DNA of 37,448 nucleotides. It comes from an uncultured Marinicella sp. (GTDB lineage: Bacteria; Pseudomonadota; Gammaproteobacteria; Xanthomonadales; Marinicellaceae). The first letter of the stretch is position 1. Each line of letters begins with the position of its first letter. The notes beneath the pieces are model-generated. The model worked only from the letters and a program-made list of their open reading frames with translations, was not told where the DNA came from and made no database searches. Below are positions 8,058-15,846 of the stretch, piece by piece. The stretch spans positions 1 through 37,448 of the forward strand of contig CANNAM010000018.1 in assembly GCA_947502595.1 (NCBI GenBank), given 5' to 3'. The position numbers and the translations under genes were made by a program.

Positions 8058-8081
8058 AAAAACGAATGAATGTTCGCTTTT
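8058..8081. promoter_or_regulatory. Inverted repeat, candidate TetR operator
   Basis: The arms AAAAACGAA and TTCGCTTTT are complementary at 8 of 9 positions around the 6-base centre TGAATG. Symmetry continues outwards, less perfectly, through TAACAAA and TTTGTTA into the two facing -10 boxes. A dimeric repressor bound here would cover the -35 areas of both divergent promoters. The TetR regulator encoded in the adjacent operon is the obvious candidate. Confidence 0.55.
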
Positions 8082-8086
8082 TTTGT

Positions 8087-8092
8087 TATGAT
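8087..8092 (+). promoter_or_regulatory. Candidate -10 box giving a leaderless SDR transcript
   Basis: TATGAT followed by six bases (ACAGTC) and then ATG at 8099. Transcription would be expected to begin at or next to the A of the start codon. No Shine-Dalgarno sequence is present, in line with leaderless translation. Confidence 0.5.
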
Positions 8093-8098
8093 ACAGTC

Positions 8099-8899
8099 AT
8101 GAATAAAAAAATAATGGTCATAACTGGCGCTGCCAGTGGGTTGGGCAAGGCTTTGGCTTTGGCTGCAGCCAAACAAAACTACCATGTTGCCATCGCCGAT
8201 GTACAAGAAGCTGACGGCTTGGCAGTGGTGGCAGCCATCAAAGACCTGGGCCAAGATGCGGCTTATTTCCATTGCGATGTTGGGCAGGAAACTGCGCTGA
8301 TGGCGTTAAGAGATCAAGTGCTTGAACGTTTTGGACAAGTTGATGTGCTGATCAATAATGCCGGAGTTGGTGCACAAGGTTCGGTGTGTGAATCCAGCGA
8401 AGAACAATGGATGCGACAATGGCAAATCAATTTAATGGGGGTGGTCAGAGGCTGTCAGGCTTTTGTGCCAATCCTTAAGAACAGTCCGCAAGCTGCGGTA
8501 GTTAATGTGGCTTCCTTTGCTGCCATAGCATTGGCACCAGGTGTGGCATCATACAATGTAGCAAAGTCTGGGGTGGTCGCCCTGAGTGAGACCCTGCGAT
8601 GTGAATTGGCGGCTGATGGTGTGCATGTTACGGTGGTGTGTCCAGCGTTTTTTAAAACCAATTTGGTGGCCTCAATGCATGATGCCAACGATAAAGTCAA
8701 ACAGCAGATCAGCCGTTGGATGGCCAAATCAAGTTACACCGCGGATGATGTGGCTGAGATGACTTTAAAAGCCATTAACAACCAACAGTTCATGCTGTTG
8801 TGTGATCGCCAAACCAAATGGCAGTATCGGATTTCCAGGTGGTTTCCTAACTACTTTTACAAACAAAAATTAAAACTTATTAAGAGGATGCTTAAATGA
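8099..8899 (+). CDS. SDR family oxidoreductase
   Basis: Classical short-chain dehydrogenase of 266 residues. Motifs: TGAASGLG (9-16), NNAG (86-89), Ser139 in NVASF, and Tyr152/Lys156 in YNVAK. The reading frame stays open upstream to an ATG at 8066, but that codon lies inside the inverted repeat and upstream of the -10 box. The ATG at 8099 (MNKKIMVITG) gives a normal N-terminus, so I chose it. It is divergent from the acyl-CoA dehydrogenase operon and overlaps the next gene by 4 bases (ATGA), so the two are probably co-translated. By context it likely acts on a lipid-derived hydroxy or keto compound; the substrate is unknown. Confidence 0.9.
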   Translation: MNKKIMVITGAASGLGKALALAAAKQNYHVAIADVQEADGLAVVAAIKDLGQDAAYFHCDVGQETALMALRDQVLERFGQVDVLINNAGVGAQGSVCESSEEQWMRQWQINLMGVVRGCQAFVPILKNSPQAAVVNVASFAAIALAPGVASYNVAKSGVVALSETLRCELAADGVHVTVVCPAFFKTNLVASMHDANDKVKQQISRWMAKSSYTADDVAEMTLKAINNQQFMLLCDRQTKWQYRISRWFPNYFYKQKLKLIKRMLK

Positions 8900-9951
8900 A
8901 AAACAACAAGTGGATGATTTATGGTGCCACAGGTTACTCCGGTAAGTTGATTGTGGAACGGGCAGTTGGTCAAGGGATGAAGCCTGTATTGGCCGGCCGC
9001 AGTGCAGACAAGGTACAAGCCTTGGCCGAGAAGTATGCTTTGGATTATCGGGTGTTTGACATCGATTCATTGGCTCAATCTGATGCCTTAATCAGTCAAA
9101 TGGATTTGGTGTTGAACTGTGCTGGGCCATTTTCTCAAACTGCAGAGGTGATGATGCAAGCTTGCTTGAAACAACAAGCGCATTATATTGATATTACAGG
9201 CGAAATTGAAGTGTTTGAATTGGCAGCTAACTTATCTGAGGCGGCCAAAAACCGAGGTGTGGTGTTGTGTCCAGGGGTCGGTTTTGATGTCATTCCAACC
9301 GATTGTGTTGCTGGTAAACTGAAAGCCATGATGCCAGATGCCACGCACTTGACCTTGGGTTTTGATTCACGTTCTGGATTTTCTCCAGGCACAGCCAAAA
9401 CTTCTGCCGAAGCGTTGCCCAAAGGTGGCAAAGTGCGTAAAGCTGGAGTAATCATTACGGTACCGTTGGCGGCTAAAACCAGAAAGATTGATTTTGGTGG
9501 TGGTGAAAAAATGGCCATGACCATCCCTTGGGGTGATGTGTCAACGGCATACCATAATACCGGCATACCCAATATTGAAGTTTACATCCCAAGCTCACCT
9601 GGTATGGTTAAACAGTTGAAGCGCATGAATTGGCTTAAACCTATTTTAGGTTTGGGCTTGGTGCAAAACTTTATTAAAAAGCGCATAGATAAAAAAGTCC
9701 AAGGACCTGATCAAGCCACCCGTGCCAAACTGACTACTTTTGTTTGGGGTGAAGTGAAGAATGCCGCTGGTGAAGTTAAACAGTACCGCCTTGAAGTGGC
9801 CAATGGCTACGAAGTGACTGCTGAAGGTTCGGTGTTGGTTGCTCAAGCCTTGTTGGGTGATTTTGCTAACGCCAAAGGTTACCATACTCCTTGTACCTTA
9901 TTGGGCGATGGTTTGGTTGAGCAATTGACAGGCACCAGGGTGCTTGGTTGA
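8896..9951 (+). CDS. Saccharopine dehydrogenase-like NAD(P)-binding oxidoreductase
   Basis: A 351-residue protein with an N-terminal Rossmann motif YGATGYSGKL (Gly10-x-x-Gly13-x-x-Gly16) and the layout of the saccharopine-dehydrogenase-like family that includes trans-acting enoyl reductases of lipid synthesis. Further family-like segments are LNCAGPFSQ, HYIDITGE and CPGVGFDVIPTDC. It is too short and too divergent to be a lysine-pathway enzyme. It is translationally coupled to the SDR gene (4-base overlap). An enoyl- or keto-reductase role in acyl-lipid metabolism is an inference from context. Confidence 0.85.
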   Translation: MKNNKWMIYGATGYSGKLIVERAVGQGMKPVLAGRSADKVQALAEKYALDYRVFDIDSLAQSDALISQMDLVLNCAGPFSQTAEVMMQACLKQQAHYIDITGEIEVFELAANLSEAAKNRGVVLCPGVGFDVIPTDCVAGKLKAMMPDATHLTLGFDSRSGFSPGTAKTSAEALPKGGKVRKAGVIITVPLAAKTRKIDFGGGEKMAMTIPWGDVSTAYHNTGIPNIEVYIPSSPGMVKQLKRMNWLKPILGLGLVQNFIKKRIDKKVQGPDQATRAKLTTFVWGEVKNAAGEVKQYRLEVANGYEVTAEGSVLVAQALLGDFANAKGYHTPCTLLGDGLVEQLTGTRVLG

Positions 9952-10094
9952 TACAACAAGCTATGATTTTTAACTGTTGTTCAGCACAGCTAATATAGTC
10001 GGTGAAATGTAAAGTAGATAAATGTACTTTTTTAACGCAAAATTAATCACTGAATGATAAACTTTGGCTGTTTTCAAATCAAAGGTTGGCGTTA

Positions 10095-11717
10095 ATGAAT
10101 AAATCAATTGGCTGTTTTTTGTTGGTGTTGTCTGTTGCTGTGCAAGCAAATCCTGTACCCGCGGATGGTTTATGGCGTACCTCTGATGACCCAAGTATTG
10201 GCAGTGGTGTGGTGTTGTTTACCCAAGGAGACCAAACCTTGGTCAGTGTGTTTACATATGATGAAAATGGTGACAACCGTTGGTACAGTGCCGCAGGCCA
10301 AGTTTCAGAAGATGGTGTTTTTGAAGCACCATTATTGGAAACACACAATGGCACTTACATCACCGCAACAGAGCAGTACTCAGCCACTTATTTTTCCTCT
10401 ACCGACACCATAAAAATGACTTTTGATGGCAGTCAGATTGGCACGGTTTCAGTATCCGGTGCGCCACCCAAAGCCATGCAAGCATTTAATTTTGGGCATC
10501 AAAAAGTGGCTACTGAAACACAGCAATTGAGCGATGGAAGCGCATATGAGTTTGCCGATTTAACTGGTAGTTGGGTGGCAGGCAGTAGCGAAACAAAACA
10601 GTCATTTGTGCTGGATTTAGTCAATGAAACGACTGGTTCAGGTGTTCCAACTCCAGTTGGGGAGCCAGTTGAAAGTTATTTAAGTATTCACCCTTCTACC
10701 TCAACTTGGACAGTCAACTGTCCGCTGCTTTTAAGTGGCAGTTCTGACAGTGCAGATCAAGATTTTTGTACTTTAGACACCAATGGTTCATTCAGTGAAA
10801 ATTTCGAAATCCCTTATAAATTACTGGGTAATAAACAGTTGATGTTGAATGCTGATTCTGCGGGTGCTGTGCAGTTCCAAGCCTTTAAAATCGACCAATT
10901 AGATCGACTCGCTCCTGCCGATGGTTTATGGCGTACCGCAGATGATACTTCAGTAGGCAGCGGAATTGTGTTGCGCACGCAAGGCCTGTACTCCATGGCA
11001 TTAGTTTACAGTTACAACAATGTGGGTGTGGCCACCTGGCAAATTGCCAGCGGTATGTTTGATGAAAACGGCCACTTCAGTGCGCCTTTGGGAACCCCCA
11101 ACAGTGGCTCGCACATCAGTTCTATTGAGCCCATGAGCGCTGTTTATGATGCTGAGGTTTCAAATTTAGTGATTCAATTACAGGGCACAGAGCTTGGCAC
11201 CATGAGTATTGATGGCTCAGACCCTAAGTCCATACAAAACTATAAATTTGGGGTGGAGTTATTCGAAACTGACCACCTCAAGGTCAATGATGAGGCTTTC
11301 GTTTATCCCAGTCAAGAAGGTAACTGGGTATTGGTCAGTGATGACGCGTCCGAAAGTAGGGTGGTGAGCTTGACTTATTTTGATTTGAACTGGTATCAGT
11401 CGCCACCTAATCCGCGTATCTATGGTGCCCGATCCTATGAAACAGGCTATACAGATGATCCAGATTATAACTTTTGGTTAATCTGTCACAAAATCCTCAG
11501 TTTCGAGGGCAGTGAAATGACACTTGAGTTTCCAGTGACTCCATACTGCACTGGACAGCTTTTTGACCGACCGCTGGGAACGGCTGACCTCAAAACCTAT
11601 TTTGAAGACATTGGTTATCGATCATTTAAGTATTATTACGGTGAATTCGATGGAATCAATCATAACTTTGACTCAATTGACAGGACTTCTGCGTTCAATC
11701 AATTGTTCAGGTTGTAA
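10095..11717 (+). CDS. Exported protein of unknown function with internal duplication
   Basis: I do not recognise a named family with certainty. From ATG 10095 (Shine-Dalgarno AAAGG nine bases upstream; an in-frame TTG at 10086 is less likely) the 540-residue protein starts with a signal peptide ending near QANPVPA. Residues 22-134 and 274-387 are clear copies: each begins PADGLWRT.DD.S.GSG and contains a Tyr/Asp/Gly-rich strand pattern ending in an N(F/Y)(N/K)FG motif. The segments after each copy also correspond (GSWV/GNWV and a Cys pair), so about 250 residues were duplicated. The GLWR...GSG...QG...YD..G pattern recalls a beta-strand repeat common in exported proteins of Gammaproteobacteria. 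It is probably periplasmic or surface-exposed; function unknown. Confidence 0.75.
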   Translation: MNKSIGCFLLVLSVAVQANPVPADGLWRTSDDPSIGSGVVLFTQGDQTLVSVFTYDENGDNRWYSAAGQVSEDGVFEAPLLETHNGTYITATEQYSATYFSSTDTIKMTFDGSQIGTVSVSGAPPKAMQAFNFGHQKVATETQQLSDGSAYEFADLTGSWVAGSSETKQSFVLDLVNETTGSGVPTPVGEPVESYLSIHPSTSTWTVNCPLLLSGSSDSADQDFCTLDTNGSFSENFEIPYKLLGNKQLMLNADSAGAVQFQAFKIDQLDRLAPADGLWRTADDTSVGSGIVLRTQGLYSMALVYSYNNVGVATWQIASGMFDENGHFSAPLGTPNSGSHISSIEPMSAVYDAEVSNLVIQLQGTELGTMSIDGSDPKSIQNYKFGVELFETDHLKVNDEAFVYPSQEGNWVLVSDDASESRVVSLTYFDLNWYQSPPNPRIYGARSYETGYTDDPDYNFWLICHKILSFEGSEMTLEFPVTPYCTGQLFDRPLGTADLKTYFEDIGYRSFKYYYGEFDGINHNFDSIDRTSAFNQLFRL

Positions 11718-11732
11718 CTGATTTTTGCCGAC

Positions 11733-12359
11733 TTAAGACAAAAATTGTTTGGATAACTCGTCTAAAAATGCCCGTTCTTTTGGGTCTAAGAAAGGCGCAA
11801 TCATCTGTAAAATATGGAATATGCCGTGTGACAGTTTCTTCTGTTCATCGAAGTTGTCATCAAAAATAGCCACCGAGTAATTCAGCCAAAAAGTTGAGGT
11901 GAGGGCGATTTGGTCAGCCAAGTTGGCGGTGGTGCGTTGATCGGCAGTAATGATGCCATCGGTTCTAAGTTGCTCAAGGATGGTTAAAGCTGTTTGCGAT
12001 TTCAGGGCCAATATGTGTCTGAAGTGGCGCTTCAAAAACTCAATTCGATTCATCAATTGAATCAAATTTCGGTACAGGAATCGGTACTCAACTATCACAT
12101 CAAACACCATGTTCAAGTACAACCACATGTCTTTCATTGACGCGTGGTTGAGCTCGGTTGATTCCAATACTGCTTTGATTTTTTTTTCGTACTGTATAAA
12201 GATTTGCCAAATGATGTCATCCTTGCTTTTATAGTGGTAATACAAATTACCTGGGCTGATGTCCATTTCGTCGGCAATGTGGTTGGTGGTTACATTGGGT
12301 TCACCTTCCTCGTTAAACAACATCAGGGCAGTGGCAAGTATGCGTTCTTTGGTCTTCAC
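11733..12359 (-). CDS. TetR/AcrR family transcriptional regulator
   Basis: A 208-residue regulator starting with GTG. The N-terminal HTH (residues 3-50: TKERILATALMLFNEEG, then VTTNHIADEMDISPGNLYYHY) is typical TetR. The C-terminal domain is all helical. It starts 7 bases after the stop of the acyl-CoA-binding protein gene on the same strand, without a clear Shine-Dalgarno, so it is probably translated by coupling. It faces the fatty acyl-CoA reductase gene across a short divergent region, which is its likely target. An acyl-CoA effector is inferred from context. It converges on the exported-protein gene with only 15 bases between stops. Confidence 0.9.
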   Translation of the reverse strand: MKTKERILATALMLFNEEGEPNVTTNHIADEMDISPGNLYYHYKSKDDIIWQIFIQYEKKIKAVLESTELNHASMKDMWLYLNMVFDVIVEYRFLYRNLIQLMNRIEFLKRHFRHILALKSQTALTILEQLRTDGIITADQRTTANLADQIALTSTFWLNYSVAIFDDNFDEQKKLSHGIFHILQMIAPFLDPKERAFLDELSKQFLS

Positions 12360-12366
12360 AATGGTG

Positions 12367-12630
12367 TCAGTTGTGATCGCTCAGTTTTTGTACCAAATCA
12401 ATGTAGTTTTGTTGGGCCTCATCAGGTGCTGTCCCTTTCAATTTTTCCCAAGCTTCGTATTTAGCTGCTCCAACAAAATCAAAAAAGCCAGGTTTGTCAC
12501 CTTGGACATCACCGGTCGTTCCTTGTTTGTAAAGCGCGTACAGTTTCAGCATGGTGGCATCATCTGGTCGTTGGCTTAATTTTTTTATGTTTTTCTGGGC
12601 ATTCTCAAATGCATCATTTAATTCAGTCAT
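12367..12630 (-). CDS. Acyl-CoA-binding protein
   Basis: An 87-residue protein of the ACBP family, which binds medium- and long-chain acyl-CoA esters in the cytosol. Family landmarks are LKLYALYKQGTTGDV, KPGFFDFVGAAKYEAW and the tail EAQQNYIDLV. The frame is open to an upstream ATG at 12663, but the start at 12630 (MTELNDAF) fits family length, and a -10-like GATAAT lies exactly six bases before it. ACBP genes are patchy in bacteria. Placement beside a fatty acyl-CoA reductase suggests a carrier or buffer for its substrate. It forms an operon with the TetR gene. Confidence 0.88.
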   Translation of the reverse strand: MTELNDAFENAQKNIKKLSQRPDDATMLKLYALYKQGTTGDVQGDKPGFFDFVGAAKYEAWEKLKGTAPDEAQQNYIDLVQKLSDHN

Positions 12631-12636
12631 GGTATG

Positions 12637-12642
12637 ATTATC
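12637..12642 (-). promoter_or_regulatory. Candidate -10 box of the ACBP–TetR operon
   Basis: On the minus strand GATAAT is followed by six bases (CATACC) and the ATG at 12630. There is no Shine-Dalgarno sequence. The transcript would start at or next to the start codon, as proposed for the genes at 8099 and 37356. Confidence 0.45.
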
Positions 12643-12712
12643 GAAAATTTGAATATCCATCATTTTGACATGATTTTAAATCAACGGTCAATCAATTAAC
12701 GGGAGAAACTGA

Positions 12713-14698
12713 ATGTCATACTTCATTACGGGTGCCACTGGCTTTGTTGGGCGACACTTGTTGGAAAAATTGTTTGCCAGGACGGGGCATATTTATTTGT
12801 TGGTGCGCGCTGGGTCCAAGGCTAAATTAAAAGCCATGCTGGAGGAAATGGATGCGCCAATGAAGCGCATTGATATGATCACCGGGGATTTGACTAAAAA
12901 CAGTTTAGGCGTCAGCAAAAAACACCGCGACATGATGGTTGGTAAGGTTAAACACTTTTATCACCTGGCAGCCATTTATGACATGAGTGCTGGTTTAGAT
13001 GAGCAGATGGCAGCCAATGTCGACGGTACATCGCATGCTGTGCATTTAGCTGAAGCGATAAAGGCCAAGTGTTTTCATCATATTTCTTCGATTGCTGTGG
13101 CAGGTATGTACCCTGGTGTGTTTCGTGAGGACATGTTTGATGAAGCTGAAGAGCTTGATCACCCGTATTTCAAAACCAAACATGATTCTGAAGCAGTGGT
13201 GCGCCACACCTGTCAAATTCCATACCGAATTTACCGTCCAGCGATGGTGTTGGGGCATTCAAAAACCGGTGAAATAGATAAAATTGATGGGCCATATTAT
13301 TTCTTTAAATTAATTCAAAAATTACGCAACACCTTCCCCAAGTGGATGCCAATGATGGGTATTGAAGGGGGGCGTTTGAATATGGTGCCAGTAGACTATG
13401 TGGTGGATGTGATTGATCATATTTCGCACCAATCTGGTTTGGATGGTGGTTGTTTTCACATCACCGATTCCAACCCGAAAAGAATTGGTACGGTATTGAA
13501 TATTTTTGCAGAAGCAGCCAATGCACCGCAAATGAATATGCGAATTGATGCAAGGATTTTTAACTTCATCCCGGGTGCGGTGAAACAAGGCTTGATGATG
13601 TTGTCACCAGTTAAGCGCATTCGCTCACAAGTATTCAAAGACTTGGGCCTGCCGCCAGGTATTTTAACTTTTATCAATTACCCCACTCGATTTGATGACC
13701 GTGAAACCCAAAAAGCACTTAAAGGTTCAGGCATTAAACTGCCCAAACTGAATAAATATGCATGGCGACTTTGGGATTACTGGGAGCGAAACCTGGACCC
13801 AGATCTGTTTATAGATCGTTCACTCTCAGGCCGTGTTAAAGACAAGCGGGTGATGGTTACTGGTGCCACTTCTGGCATTGGTTTGGCGGTGGCAGAAATG
13901 TTGGCCGATGCAGGTGCACATTTAATAATTGTGGCACGTGGTCAAGAAAAATTAGATGAAACAGCCAAAGCTTTGAAAAAGAAAAAAATCAAAGTGTCAT
14001 CCTACACAGCAGATATATCCGATGAAAAATCCGCCGATAAGTTGATTAAAGATGTGCTGAAGGACTTGGGTGGTGTAGACATCCTGGTGAACAATGCAGG
14101 TCGTTCAATCAGACGTTCCATTGCTTTGTCATATGATCGTTTTCATGATTTTGAGCGCACCATGGATCTGAATTATTTTGGGTCATTGCGTTTAATTATG
14201 GGCTTTCTGCCTGGTATGGCAGAGCGCAAATCAGGTCATGTGATTAATATTTCGTCGATTGGGGTGTTAACCAATGCTCCACGTTTTTCAGCTTATGTGG
14301 CCTCAAAAGCCGCGTTGGATGCTTTTGCGCGTTGTGCAGCTGCAGAATACAATGACTTGAATGTGGCTTTCACCACCATCAATATGCCCTTGGTCAGAAC
14401 GCCAATGATTGCGCCGACTAAAATGTATAATAATGTGCCAACCATTTCTCCAGAAGAATCGGCCCTGTTCATCAAAGATGCCATCATCAGAAGGCCGCAA
14501 CGGGTGGCCACACGTTTGGGGGTGTTTGCTCAAGTGATGCACGCGGTGGCTCCTAAATCTATGGAAGTGATGATGAACACTGCGTTCAACATGTTCCCTG
14601 ATTCTTCGGCAGCTAAAGGTGAAACTGGCAATGCGGCACGTGAAGTGACGCCGGAACAAATGGCCTTTGCCAGTTTGATGAAAGGTGTGCATTGGTGA
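12713..14698 (+). CDS. Two-domain fatty acyl-CoA reductase (alcohol-forming)
   Basis: A 661-residue fusion of an extended-SDR domain and a classical SDR domain. The first has TGATGFVG (6-13) and Tyr152/Lys156 in YFKTK; the second has TGATSGIG (383-390), NNAGRSIRRS and Tyr528/Lys532 in YVASK. Length, domain order and long stretches such as the one around RIYRPAMVLGHSKTGE, then NYPTRFD and WDYWERNLDPDLF, match what I recall of Maqu_2220 of Marinobacter. That enzyme reduces fatty acyl-CoA through the aldehyde to the fatty alcohol with NADPH, the first step to wax esters. No wax ester synthase is in the window. The Shine-Dalgarno GGGAG lies seven bases before ATG. It is divergent from the ACBP–TetR pair. 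Confidence 0.88.
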   Translation: MSYFITGATGFVGRHLLEKLFARTGHIYLLVRAGSKAKLKAMLEEMDAPMKRIDMITGDLTKNSLGVSKKHRDMMVGKVKHFYHLAAIYDMSAGLDEQMAANVDGTSHAVHLAEAIKAKCFHHISSIAVAGMYPGVFREDMFDEAEELDHPYFKTKHDSEAVVRHTCQIPYRIYRPAMVLGHSKTGEIDKIDGPYYFFKLIQKLRNTFPKWMPMMGIEGGRLNMVPVDYVVDVIDHISHQSGLDGGCFHITDSNPKRIGTVLNIFAEAANAPQMNMRIDARIFNFIPGAVKQGLMMLSPVKRIRSQVFKDLGLPPGILTFINYPTRFDDRETQKALKGSGIKLPKLNKYAWRLWDYWERNLDPDLFIDRSLSGRVKDKRVMVTGATSGIGLAVAEMLADAGAHLIIVARGQEKLDETAKALKKKKIKVSSYTADISDEKSADKLIKDVLKDLGGVDILVNNAGRSIRRSIALSYDRFHDFERTMDLNYFGSLRLIMGFLPGMAERKSGHVINISSIGVLTNAPRFSAYVASKAALDAFARCAAAEYNDLNVAFTTINMPLVRTPMIAPTKMYNNVPTISPEESALFIKDAIIRRPQRVATRLGVFAQVMHAVAPKSMEVMMNTAFNMFPDSSAAKGETGNAAREVTPEQMAFASLMKGVHW

Positions 14699-14783
14699 TT
14701 ACGCCATATTATTTACAGAATTTTTCTTTAACTGTCGTTACAATACGGCCGGTTTGATTGCACAAGATATAGGAGTGATGTGA

Positions 14784-15392
14784 GTGTTTGAAATAGTCAG
14801 CAGTGGCGGTGTGGTGATGATTTTCTTGTTGGTGTTAATGGCTTTGGCAATGATGATAGTTGGTGAACGTTTTTGGAGTTTGCGAGATCAGGAAATCATC
14901 CCCAAAGAATTACCCGATCAAGTCATTGAGTGGTCAAAAAAGAAAAACTTAGACCAAAAGCACATTGACCAATTGGCTGCAACTTCGCCTTTGGGCGCAT
15001 TGATGGCTGTGGCTTTGCGTAAACGCGATGAGTCGCGAGAAATCATCATTGAAGCTGTAGAGGATGCCGGTCGACATTTGGCTCATCAATTAGAAAAGCC
15101 GTTGAATTGGCTGAGTGCAATTAGTGAAGTGGCGCCGTTATTGGGTCTGTTGGGCACAGTGATTGGCATGATGAAGGTGTTTGCTAACATCATGGAGTTT
15201 GGGGTAGGTAACGCCAACCAATTGGCAGGCGGTATATCACAAGCTTTAACGACCACTGCAGCAGGCCTTATTGTGGCCATACCTGCGGTGTTGTTTTGTC
15301 GTCATTTTAAAAACAAAATAGCCGACCAAACCATTGTTATGGAACAGCAAGTGATGCAATTGATTGATTCAATCAGTAACAACAAAGCATGA
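14784..15392 (+). CDS. exbB: MotA/TolQ/ExbB proton channel family protein
   Basis: A 202-residue inner-membrane protein with three hydrophobic segments (about residues 9-27, 110-135 and 152-175), including the conserved LGLLGTVIGM and TTTAAGLIVAIPA motifs of the ExbB/TolQ family. With ExbD it forms the proton channel that energises outer-membrane processes. The start is GTG with AGGAG eight bases upstream; the ATG just before it runs into a stop. It overlaps exbD by 4 bases. Its position before msbA-lpxK-kdsB is a common gammaproteobacterial arrangement and suggests an envelope role linked to LPS biogenesis or uptake. No tonB is adjacent. Confidence 0.88.
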   Translation: MFEIVSSGGVVMIFLLVLMALAMMIVGERFWSLRDQEIIPKELPDQVIEWSKKKNLDQKHIDQLAATSPLGALMAVALRKRDESREIIIEAVEDAGRHLAHQLEKPLNWLSAISEVAPLLGLLGTVIGMMKVFANIMEFGVGNANQLAGGISQALTTTAAGLIVAIPAVLFCRHFKNKIADQTIVMEQQVMQLIDSISNNKA

Positions 15393-15811
15393 AAATTTCC
15401 AGTCAACAAGCGGAAAACAACAAACTGAATTTAACCCCATTGATTGATGTGGTGTTTCTATTGTTGATATTCTTTATGGTCAGCACCACTTTTGAGAAGC
15501 AGGCCAAGTTAAAAATAGAATTACCTGAAGCCAGTACCAAGCCAATTGTGTCTGAGCAGCAGGAGTTGGTGATTTCAATCAGCCAAAAAGGGGTGTTTTT
15601 TGTCAACAGCAATGAGCTCATCAACGCCCAAAGTAAATCGTTAAGAAATGCCCTGCAGCAAATTGTTAAAGATTCAAGAGACATGCCAGTAATAATTCGA
15701 GCCGATGCCAATGCCGCTCATAAACATGTGGTGATGGCTATGGATGTGTTGGGTAATATGGGATTTGCAAAAGTGTCCATGGCCACCACCCAATCCAGTG
15801 GTGATGACTGA
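15389..15811 (+). CDS. exbD: ExbD/TolR family biopolymer transport protein
   Basis: A 140-residue partner of ExbB. A short cytoplasmic N-terminus leads into one membrane helix, LNLTPLIDVVFLLLIFFMV, with the conserved proton-carrying Asp at position 20. A periplasmic domain follows, ending in the usual DVLGNMGFAKVSMAT pattern. The ATGA overlap with exbB indicates translational coupling. The stop precedes msbA by about 35 bases, so all five genes to kdsB probably form one operon. Confidence 0.9.
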   Translation: MKISSQQAENNKLNLTPLIDVVFLLLIFFMVSTTFEKQAKLKIELPEASTKPIVSEQQELVISISQKGVFFVNSNELINAQSKSLRNALQQIVKDSRDMPVIIRADANAAHKHVVMAMDVLGNMGFAKVSMATTQSSGDD

Positions 15812-15846
15812 TGAGTTATTACATCATCTTTAACCGGTGATTGGCG

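Noticed and set aside
8066-8098. Upstream ATG extending the SDR gene by 11 residues
   Set aside because: It lies inside the inverted repeat and upstream of the -10 box, and the added residues are not SDR-like.
14712-14744. Promoter for exbB (TTTACA and TACAAT)
   Set aside because: The spacer would be 21 bases, too long for a normal sigma70 promoter; only the -10-like box is acceptable.
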